Shown piece by piece: positions 1 through 8,099 of a DNA stretch of 64,000 nt. The position numbers were made by a program, and so were the translations under genes. Position 1 is the stretch's first letter. Every line of letters begins with the position of its first letter. This DNA comes from Paralichthys olivaceus (lineage: Eukaryota > Chordata > Actinopteri > Pleuronectiformes > Paralichthyidae): positions 17,971,501 through 18,035,500 of the forward strand of contig NC_091107.1 in assembly GCF_024713975.1 (NCBI RefSeq), written 5' to 3'. Below the pieces are notes generated by a model. That model did no database searches and was not told where the DNA came from. It saw nothing but the letters and a program-made list of their open reading frames with translations.

Positions 1-1241
1 ATCAATGATTAAAATTCAAATGAATCCATTTGCCTGATCGCCAATGTCAAATGCTGCAAAAGTTTCCATGTAGCCCCTTCTTTATCAAAGTCTCAACTAA
101 CAAATAACGTTTGCTTCTCTTTAGACGTTCTTTTGTTCACATCAGATGTACTATGAATGCAGCACAAACCAGAATGAGTATGCTCAGTAGAGCTCATACC
201 TCTGTCAAGGCTCAACAGTCCCCTTAAATTCAATCAAGCTGCAACAAATTGCAGACACTCATCGACCAGTTCCCTAAATGTGCCTGATTCTTTCATCAAG
301 ATCCATGAATTATGGGAAATTACTGAAAATGTAAAAAAAGAAAAAGAAGCTCTCTCTCACAATGTTAAAGAAAATGAAAACAAATTCTGGATCCATCCGT
401 TGGTCTGGATCTGTGTCAAAATGTAAATGTTTCTTCCTTGGCCTATACCTCATCCTTCCAGGAAGTTTCAAGAAAATCGATAGAGTAGGTTTTGTAATCT
501 TGTTTACATACAGCAAAACAGCCAATGAAAACATAAACTTGTTGTTCGAGGTACAAGCCATCAAAAATATTGCTGTCAAACTAATTCAAGAGTATAAGAG
601 GGGAAAAAATGTACAGCTTCTAGTATTTATTCCCCCCCACCCCCACATACCTTGAGGTTCCTCTTTCTTTGTGTTTTTAACTAGTAAATATTTGAGCAGC
701 TTTTCTAAACCATACATATTTGATGACAAAGAATATTTGAGGCTACATCTGTGCCTCTGAAATATTTCAAGGCCAGTGACCTCTGAGAGTGAGTGAGTCA
801 CGCCTGCATCATTCTTCAGCTTTTCCACTCAGCCAAGGAATATATCCAGAGGTGTAAACAGTTTCAGAAGTCAGGCGGATTACCGGCCACAGGAATCAAA
901 TATCATCTGCTCCATCAATAGTTCCTTGTGCAAAGATATGTGTTCAATTTTCTTTGAGGAGATTGAAAACGAAAATGAAAATTTGAGTGTAACATTCTCT
1001 TTACAATGTTTAAATCTTTGATTGCAGTTTGGATGAATACAGTTAAGAAATATTTCACAGTTGTATTTGACCATATACTGTAGTTGACATCATCCTTTAA
1101 TATGGATGCATTACATTATCTTAAACTAAGATAGAAACTTAACTGAAAATATGTCTTTCAAATGTTCCAAATGTTCTTCATGCAGTAAAAATACAACCAA
1201 TGACTGTCTATTCACCGGTGCTCTGTGTCTTGTGTCTGTAG
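1..1241 (+). other. eral1: eral1 intron (part), non-coding
   Basis: This is the stretch upstream of the last eral1 exon. I found no further eral1 exon in it; the KH-domain residues that should precede the last exon are not encoded here, so it is read as intron. It contains a dispersed repeat copy (about 190-575, listed separately) and otherwise AT-rich unique-looking sequence. The intron ends in a pyrimidine-rich tract and AG at 1240-1241. Confidence 0.7.
190..575 (-). repeat. Dispersed fish repeat, copy 1
   Basis: The stretch resembles the sequence around 7346-7515 in the same orientation (shared blocks such as cagttccctaaat and tgcctgat, and a tctcacaatg block) and the reverse complement of 31530-31965. 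Recognisable words are the 'ggatcc...ggatc' block, 'ttcttccttggcc' and 'aagtttcaagaaaatcg'. It looks like a widespread non-coding teleost interspersed repeat whose class I cannot assign. Divergence between copies suggests it is old. Confidence 0.6.
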
Positions 1242-1364
1242 CCGATGGTGATCGGCACAGCTGGCCAGATGGTAGCGCAGATTGCCCGAGAGGCGGGCGA
1301 GGACCTGAGCCGGGTCTACCTGAGGGAAGTGAAGCTAAAGCTCTCGGTCAAGCTGATCAAGTGA
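1242..1364 (+). CDS. eral1: ERAL1 C-terminal exon (mitochondrial Era-like GTPase), partial gene
   Basis: Last coding exon of Era-like 12S mitochondrial rRNA chaperone 1, a GTPase of the mitochondrial matrix that binds 12S rRNA and is needed to assemble the small mitoribosomal subunit. The exon opens after a tgtgtctgtag acceptor and encodes 40 residues ending in a stop at 1362-1364. The motifs IGTAGQMVAQIAREAGEDL and LSVKLIK at the very C-terminus match the end of the ERAL1 KH domain as I remember it (human ends LSVKLLK). Human has GPKGH at the KH loop where this fish exon reads GTAGQ, a modest difference in the GxxG loop. The rest of the gene lies left of the window. Its position just upstream of mir-144/451 and flot2 matches the human 17q11.2 order, which supports the call. 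Confidence 0.9.
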   Translation, partial: PMVIGTAGQMVAQIAREAGEDLSRVYLREVKLKLSVKLIK

Positions 1365-2916
1365 AGAGGATGGAAGTGTCTTTAAGCGGGGAAATCTTAA
1401 AGAGATGAAGAGGTGGAGACGGATCCCGCTGGATTTCTCCACAAAGGACAGACCTTAAGAGTCAAACGAAGGATAAGATCCTGTCTTAAGTCTGAGGTGG
1501 AGTTATGAGACAGCAAAAACTGTATCCATAAGCCCAGAGCTGCCACTGACTCTTTAAGGAAAAGAAATAAGCTTATCAAAATAATAAGTTTGACATATAA
1601 GTTTGACCTTTGCATCAGCAGCATTCTATCAGGCAGAAGTATAAGTCCTATTTATTTAAGATCAGATAAACAGTGGTAGAAAATGTGATTAAACTGTTGT
1701 AAAATAAACCTTAGTTAATTTTTTGTGTGATATTCTGCGGGTTATTTTATGCTTTTGAATGTTAGCTGACAGTTGAAGATAAAGGGAAAGAGAGATGGGA
1801 GGTGACATGTGACAAATGTCCCCAACCGGCGCCATTTTAGAGACCTTCAGGCCACCCACTCTCTGTGCAAGAATGAGATGCATCAGGGAAATGGAGAAAA
1901 CATGTTAATAAAAAGCAGCTAACGCAAGCGACAAAGCAGAGTGCGATGAATTATAGACACTTATTTATTGCTGATATATTTTAGGTAAAAAACACGACGA
2001 AGACTCTCATCAAATGGATGTTTTGACTCAAGTTTGGCGGTGCGTTTACGACTGAGCAGATTTGGCGAGGTGTGTAAAGGCTGATGGTTTATCTTTGGCT
2101 CTCAGAGCTCTTTACTTGGCGGGCGCCACGTGCAAACACGGCCTGTAGATAAACTGAAGTGTGACCTGCCCAGTTAGTGTTCACTCAGATGTCCCTGATG
2201 TACAATCCACCCCTGTTCCCCACACTCCCACATTACTTTAGCCCTCTCCACTTGGCTTTGAAGTGTGGCCATCCATCCCCCTGACTATCACTTTTTGTTC
2301 TGCTGCTTCTTTCTTTTTTTCCTCCCTGCCCCCTCTCCCTCCCCCTGATTTTTTTTGGCTCTTATAAAGCCCAGCACTCCCCCTGAGGGTTGAATTGTCT
2401 CCCTAATGGATGGCAAAATGGAGCACTAACCTGATGCTAAAATGGGTCAGATAATGGTGATTAGATTCATTCCTGCTGCCTCTGAGTTAACTCGACAGTT
2501 ACGCTATCCGGGGCATCTTGATGAATAACCAGCCAGTGGCCTAAAGCGAGGGCGATGGGAGGAGGGGAGGGAGAGGCCTTCAATGTCTCACAGAAGCTGT
2601 GTCGACCCCTCTAGCTCTTTCTGCAATGGCTGCTTCCCAGTGATTAGACAAGCCGGGCGCGCAGCAGAGAGCGCAGAACAACCCAACTGCTGCTTGAAAC
2701 ATCATGACTGATTTAGCTGGCACATTAAAGCAAATCTACGAACACAAGATGTGTAGAATGCTGATACCCTGCTTTAGATGTGACAAAGAAAACAAAGAGG
2801 TGACGCATAATCTTTATTTCACATGCATCCACAAGTACGTCTAAGAATGGCATCAGAAGCTCATTAATAACACGTCGATCACAGTCTCCTCCTGCTTGGT
2901 CCTGATGACAATGAGC
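1365..2916. other. eral1 3' UTR and intergenic DNA up to mir-451
   Basis: No coding region is supported. From about 2280 to 2345 there is a strong pyrimidine tract. From about 2395 to 2560 there is a less repetitive stretch rich in TAAT and ATTA homeodomain-like cores that could be a conserved non-coding element. A gcttataaag word at about 2358-2368 resembles a TATA box but has no gene attached to it. Confidence 0.4.
1703..1708 (+). terminator. eral1: Candidate eral1 polyadenylation signal
   Basis: An AATAAA hexamer about 340 bases after the eral1 stop. A second one lies near 1905. Which is used cannot be told from sequence. Confidence 0.45.
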
Positions 2917-2977
2917 GAGGGCCATAGAACCCTTACCATTACTTAAACTCAGTAATGGTAACGGTTTGACGGCCCTC
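2917..2977 (-). ncRNA. mir451: microRNA mir-451 precursor
   Basis: Read on the - strand the segment folds as a near-perfect short hairpin whose outer arms are GAGGGCC/GGCCCTC. The 5' arm and loop contain the complete miR-451 sequence (beginning AAACCGTTACCATTACTGAG, positions 2946-2967). The mature RNA runs through the loop, which is the hallmark of this family: the stem is too short for Dicer and, from established work, it is matured by Argonaute2 slicing. miR-451 acts in erythroid maturation and is transcribed together with miR-144. Here mir-144 lies 73 bases upstream on the same strand and eral1 is next door, which is the conserved vertebrate arrangement. Confidence 0.97.
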
Positions 2978-3050
2978 CTCTGTAGCGGGACGCAGCCTGC
3001 AGTCAGTTGAGCCTGAGTGTGTGCTGATAGGATCCAGAGCGGGAATGAAA

Positions 3051-3125
3051 CCCTGGATAGTACATCATCTATACTGTAGTGTCTCTATAATAAACTTACA
3101 GTATAAGATGATATCCTGTCCAGGG
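3051..3125 (-). ncRNA. mir144: microRNA mir-144 precursor
   Basis: On the - strand the segment forms a hairpin closed by CCCTGGA/TCCAGGG. The 3' arm carries the conserved miR-144-3p (TACAGTATAGATGATGTACT, positions 3059-3078). The 5' arm carries a miR-144-5p-like strand at 3095-3116 beginning GGATATCATC. It is the upstream member of the mir-144/451 cluster; in other vertebrates the two share one primary transcript driven by GATA factors in the red-cell lineage. The 22-nt loop is AT-rich. I am sure of the identity; the transcript start is not visible. Confidence 0.97.
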
Positions 3126-3442
3126 AACAAGACAGAAGTGTTAGGAACATGTTGTTGCAGTCTGTAAGATGAAGGAGGAGAAGGTCAATCGTTGGAAATA
3201 ATATGTTAAAAATATTTGATGCTTTTTAATGAACTTAGCATGTATTTAAATACTGAACGAAACCACTATTTTAAATAAGGTGTCTGATTAAACAGCCTCA
3301 GCATCCTCTCTGTTGCATACTCACATTTTGTTGCATCTTCTGTTGCTTGCTGACACTTTCCTCCTCGTGTTCTAAAGCTGCCACACGTCAGGTTCACGGT
3401 CTCCTGACTGTTTGTCTGCGGTGCCGGGCCCCTGCACTTAAA

Positions 3443-3502
3443 GGTCCACGCCAGATGTCATCACATTATGCTAATGAGCCCCGATGACATCTGGGGTGGA
3501 CC
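3443..3502. other. Large inverted repeat (hairpin) upstream of mir-144
   Basis: Two 20-base arms, 3443-3462 (GGTCCACGCCAGATGTCATC) and 3483-3502, are inverted complements at 19 of 20 positions and are separated by a 20-base loop. Each arm contains a CAGATG E-box. The element is 317 bases upstream of mir-144 on the transcript strand. It could be an undescribed microRNA-like hairpin of the cluster, a paired E-box regulatory palindrome, or a small MITE remnant; sequence alone does not decide. Confidence 0.6.
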
Positions 3503-3527
3503 AGACATCACGGGTTGAACTTTTTCT

Positions 3528-3536
3528 CTTATCTGG
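3528..3536 (-). promoter_or_regulatory. GATA-factor site upstream of mir-144/451
   Basis: On the - strand the bases read CCAGATAAG, a strong WGATAR site, 26 bases beyond the palindrome and its E-boxes. GATA1 with TAL1 at E-boxes is the known driver of this cluster in other vertebrates, so a regulatory role is plausible. Use in vivo is inferred. Confidence 0.4.
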
Positions 3537-3539
3537 TCC

Positions 3540-4885
3540 AAACCTGACTGCCGCTGTCCACTGATGGTCCACACCCATATTACACCCAGCTGGACTCACA
3601 GCATATTCTTTAAACTGTTATATGAGACTACAGCAACAGCCTGAGCAGATACATCTTTTTATTAATAGTATTATCAATCAGTCATATTAGTATTTGTGAA
3701 TATCATTGGAAAAGTAAACTGATATTTCATTTACAGTGGTCTATATCTTTTTCCACTTAAATCGACTAAGCAGTGGCTATGTGAGGGTTTTTCTAGTTTC
3801 TTATTTACCCCAATTCTTCTTGTCCAAAGCCACTTCACACACTTCTGTTGAGACTTTTGACCTTTCTCTGTCTCACAGTATTTAAAAGAACAGCAGTAAA
3901 CCAAAACATGTCTTCTCTCCTGTCTATTAAAAAACGCTCAGAGCTCTATCTCACACCGTCATCATAAATCGAACGTTCGCCTTCCTCTGAATGTCACATC
4001 CTCTTGGATTTATGCACAAAGCTTTCATGGATTGGAATTTAATACTGCAATATGTCAGCTGATGACATGTTATCTGACATATTACATTATGAGGATTTCG
4101 GGTTTTTCTCATACGCAGAGACAGATTCAATGCGGAGGAGGGATCTACTTTTTTATTATATATATCAAACATATACAGAAACACTGCATGTCCAATTACA
4201 GCTGGGCTGTGATAAAGCAGGTTAGAGGCTGTGGTTTGTCTTTTCAATCCCTGAGGGTTTGTCTTCATCCATTAAGAACAGACTCTATGAAGAGTCTTAC
4301 ATTGTATTATTAGAACTGGATTCACTAGATTTAAACCCTAAAATTTATTTTAAAAGTATGTTGAGTAACAATTGAATTCTGGTGTCCTCAAGAATACACA
4401 GATCAAAGCCATTATAATAGAAATATTGACAGTTCACTATATTGACAAGTTTATTTATCATATTTGAACATGTATGAAGGAAGAGTTTAACATATGAAAT
4501 TTCATTTTAACTACACTATTTTAATATTTTCCTTCCTCACAGTGTCTATCTTAATGAATGGATGTTGTTACGTGAACTATGATATGTTCTTCAGGAGGGC
4601 CCGGGTTAGGTGGGACACTGCAGTTGCCATGGTGACCCACTCCCTGGTCAGGGTGTGGGGTCTGGTTGGGGTGTGAGACGTCCTGTAGACACAGATAAGG
4701 ATGGAGGTGGGACTATCTGGGTGGTTTGGTTTCCCTCCAACTTTTTATCTCCTGCACAAACGATTCAGCTTCTTCAAAAAATATCCACTTGCATTCAAAG
4801 ATAAGTTTTTTACAGACTAACAGTTTGGCCTTTTACCCAGACTGATGTGGCCACTTACAGTAGTTAATGTAAAAGTCACACAAAC
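3540..4885. other. Intergenic DNA, nothing recognised
   Basis: AT-rich sequence with only short unconvincing reading frames. It lies upstream of the mir-144/451 cluster on the - strand and could hold its promoter or pri-miRNA exon, but I see no TATA box or splice structure that I can defend. Confidence 0.4.
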
Positions 4886-6137
4886 GTTGAGAACATGGAG
4901 AGAACTATCAACTCTTATGTGAGAAAGTGGTTAGGAGTCCCAAGATGTCTGAGCAACATCAGCCTGTATGGACACAGCATCCTCCAGCTGCTCAAGTCTC
5001 TAGGATGTTTAAATGCACCAAAACAAGGCTGGAGGTGAACCTCGAGTCCAGAGACAAATCTATACGGGCTGTTGGACCCTCACTGACAACAGGAAGACAC
5101 CAAAAGATGCAACGCAACAAGCAAAAGCAGCGCACGAGCACACTGACATTGTGGGCCACGTTCAAAAGGGAAGAGGAGGTTTGGGCATAGGTCAGAGTAG
5201 ACCCCTGGAAATCCAGCGTCAGGAACAGGCAGCAAGATGTGCAAAGACTGTAACTCAAACCAGACAGGGGCAGTGATTGAAATGGGAGAGCATAGAGAAA
5301 AGAAAGATCAGCTGGAAGGACCTGTGGGGAATGGGAGCAAGCAGGATTAGGTTCCTGCTTAGAGCAACCTGTGACAACCTTCCCTCAACCAAAAACCTAC
5401 AGCAGTGGTTGAACGAAGATCCATCCTGCCCACTGTGCACAAATCCAGCTCCCTCAGGCACATCCTTATTGGTTGTAAGTCTCTCCTAAGGTAGGTATAC
5501 AGGGAGACACAACCAGGAACTCCAATTTCCTGCATCAACAATAGAAACAAAGAGAACTGCAACCAATGCTTGGCCATCCAAAACATCAAATGCAGTTTAA
5601 AGGAAGGAGAGGGCCTCCTCCACTGACCAGGAGTGGTCAGTTGGAGCAAGCCCGAGAGATGTTGGTGGACGTGGGCCAGCAGCTTACAGTCCCATCACAT
5701 ATTGTCACTACCACCCTAAGACCGGACCTAATGGGTCCAACACCGTGCGTGTTGTCTATTTATAAGAATTGACAGCATCCTGGGAGGATAATGTTGATGA
5801 AGCGAATAAGAGGAATAGGCTGCAGTACGCAGACATGGCATTTAAAGAAGAGCAACGTGGCTGGAAAGCAATAGTTTGCCCTGTGGAGGTTGGCTGCAGG
5901 GGTTTCAATTGCAACATCCACCATCAGGTTCCTCAAAGATCTGGAGATCCATGGACAAGCCACACAACACAGAACGCTGCAGCCACTGGCTCTAGATCAG
6001 GAGGAAAGATCCCAAATAGGCCCCAAGATGTTAGGAACATGCACCCAGGCCTGATCAACCTGTGGTGGGCCGGCCTTAGAAAAGGGTGTCTTGTGATTAA
6101 AACAACTGATGACACTAAAGTACACAACTGAAGATAT
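4886..6137 (+). mobile_element. LINE 3' fragment with restriction-like endonuclease domain (R2/NeSL/HERO-type), decayed
   Basis: Pieces of a LINE polyprotein C-terminus appear in order but in shifting frames. Around 4886-4980 there is VENMERTINSYVRKWLGVPR. Around 5150-5480 there are frames with IVGHVQKGRGGLG and KRKISWKDLWGMGASRI, then DPSCPLCTNPAPSG, a Cys motif. Around 5700-5735 there is LRPDLM. Around 5765-5910 there are SWEDNVDEANKRNRLQYAD and CPVEVGCRGF. The RPD...(V/S)WE...EA...VEVGCRG pattern is the active-site region of the restriction-like endonuclease found at the end of R2/NeSL/HERO-type LINEs. The 5' part, including the reverse transcriptase, is missing, as expected from incomplete reverse transcription. 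Several frameshifts and stops show it is dead. Family placement within this group is uncertain. Confidence 0.75.
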
Positions 6138-6590
6138 GTCCCTAACATCTGCTGGTGGTCACTAACATCCGATAACATCAACTGGCAGTTGGCATTAATG
6201 AGTGTGGTAGAAAGTACAAGGGATATTCTCCATCTTGTCCTATGTTCTTAAAGGGGACAGTGTTTAGTTTAAAAAGGCATAGACGTAATGATGTCTGATC
6301 TACTGAGTGAGCCACAAGGCTTTCATAGTACTTTCATAGTACTGCCATACAAGCCAGTAGGCAGTCAGATTTACCTTTAGCCTCAGTGTACCCTCAAGTT
6401 CGGCCTTTATCATTGATTACAAGGTCAAAACACTTTATGACACTAAGCTGCACAACTGAAGTTATGTCCCTAACATCCACTGGTGACCACTAACACCTGC
6501 TAACATCTGCTGGTAGTTGGTAACTTAAATTTTGCAGAAAACCTTCATCAAAATGCACAAGGGATATTCAACATCTTGTCCTATAATATA
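6114..6590. repeat. Direct duplication in the tail behind the LINE
   Basis: Two related segments, about 6114-6240 and 6437-6583, share gacactaa...cacaactgaag, tatgtccctaacatc, cactaaca, ctgctggt or ctggcagtt, and end in acaagggatattc...catcttgtcctat. The roughly 200 bases between them are not shared. They may be two tandem 3' tail units of the LINE or two insertions. Confidence 0.6.
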
Positions 6591-7345
6591 AAACACTTGT
6601 ATTTGTTATTTGAGCTGATGGAGACAAAGAGCCTCCCAGGCTTCGTGCAACAACGTTTTGTTGACAGTAATCAGGGGAACTTGTTGGGGTTTGATTCAAG
6701 TGTTTGTAGTAGTTTGTGGGTTTTCTTATACACCAGTGTTTCAGAGCATTACAATAATGTATAAATATATTTGATCCGACTAATTAATAGACATTATGAT
6801 CTTCCTCTGAGCATCAGGTGTAAAAGACATCATTCCTCTTCTAGTCAAACTTTTTTCTGTTCATTCATCTGCCATTAACTGATTGCATAGTTCATGCCAC
6901 TGTTGTAGAAGTATATGAAAATTCTTGCTCCTATTAGAAGGGAGATTGTGTCCTGTGGGAGGACTACAAACATGGCTGCACATAAGTTTGGTTTAACCGG
7001 CACAACAGCTGCCATGTCTCTAAAGGTTGTGTACATGTATTCACCAGGATGTTAAATACAAAACCTCTGGGACATGAGCAGCATGGCAGTTGAAATCACT
7101 TATTTCAGACTTGTTTTTTTTATTCATGGAGAAGAAATGTTTGTAGTAATTGAATCATACCACACTGTGTGGAGGATCAGCAGAGCTGGAATGTAAATAC
7201 AGTACATTTACTTGTAGTTAAGGGTGTGAGTATTTACATGTAATGCCACTTCATATCTAATTTCCATACATATGTTTATCTCACCACAGGCATCATCACC
7301 TCATGACCCCTTGGATTTAACTGCTTAGTCTCTGGTTCAAAAACA

Positions 7346-7514
7346 GTTAAGGCCCAACAGTCACCTTTAATTCAATCGAGCTGCACCAAACATCACAGTC
7401 ATTGATATCAGTTCCCTAAATATGCCTGATCCTCTCAGTACAGATCGATGGAAAACAGTGAAAATGTTTGAACAGTCCTGTCTCACAATGGTAAAGACAG
7501 TGAACAAAAACTCC
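7346..7514 (-). repeat. Dispersed fish repeat, copy 2 (interrupted by an LTR)
   Basis: This matches copy 1 (about 205-395) in the same orientation, sharing caacagtc, ttcaatc-agctgca, agttccctaaat, tgcctgat and tctcacaatg. The copy continues after the LTR insertion at about 8046-8100 (cgcgtctgccccctgtcaaaaat...). The host repeat is therefore older than the LTR inside it. About 560 unremarkable bases separate it from the LINE tail on its left. Confidence 0.6.
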
Positions 7515-7519
7515 CGCGT

Positions 7520-8040
7520 TGTCACAGTCTGCTCTGCTCCTCCCCTGCTGCTCAGCCACACCCCTCATCAGTCTAACAGCTTCACCTGCTGATCTCACCT
7601 GCTCACCATCTCCCATCAAGCCAGTATTTCAGCAGCCTCACTCCACTCACTCTTTGCCGGATCGTCTTCGTTCCCATGCCTGCCTCTCCAGCACTTGTTC
7701 CCGGATTGCTTACCTGGTATCGACCCGACTTGCCTCCGACATCGCCTCTCGTCTCAGCCCCGGTAAATCCACCAGCCTTCTGTCCCCGACCACGAGTTTG
7801 CCTGCCGGTGTTCTGTTCCTCGTCTGCCTGTGGCTGATTGGCACTTGGCCTGTTCCTGCTCAGCCTAAAGACCCACCTGATCAGCTTCACCTCTCCAGCT
7901 CACATCCTCTGCTCTTTACCTGCTTAACCTGCTCATTAAATAGACTGTGTTTCCGCCGGCCGCCACGGCTGGCCCTTAGTCGTTGGAATAATTAAAGAAC
8001 TCTTTTGTACTGCATTTGGGTCCCATCCTGGTTTGCGACA
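7520..8040 (+). mobile_element. Solo LTR (fossil of an LTR retroelement)
   Basis: A 521-base element begins TGTCACAG and ends TTGCGACA, the TG...CA ends typical of LTRs. It is bounded on both sides by a perfect 5-base target duplication, CGCGT (7515-7519 and 8041-8045). It is C-rich and has an AATTAAAG-type polyadenylation word near its 3' end. No internal retroelement genes are present, so it is a solo LTR left after recombination between two LTRs. A 5-base duplication fits Gypsy-type elements but also some endogenous retroviruses; the family is not assigned. The intact duplication suggests it is younger than the repeat it sits in. An open frame across it is not a host gene. Confidence 0.85.
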
Positions 8041-8099
8041 CGCGTCTGCCCCCTGTCAAAAATACTATTGATGAAAACCACCAGTGAAAAAGGAAAGAT

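Noticed and set aside
3090-3530. mir-4732 orthologue (third microRNA of the mammalian cluster)
   Set aside because: No sequence like mammalian mir-4732 is seen; the hairpin at 3443-3502 is unrelated in sequence, so it is reported only as a novel candidate.
7519-7995. 158-codon open frame rich in Ser, Pro and Leu
   Set aside because: It lies within the solo LTR bounded by the CGCGT duplication; its composition reflects the C-rich LTR and it matches no host protein.
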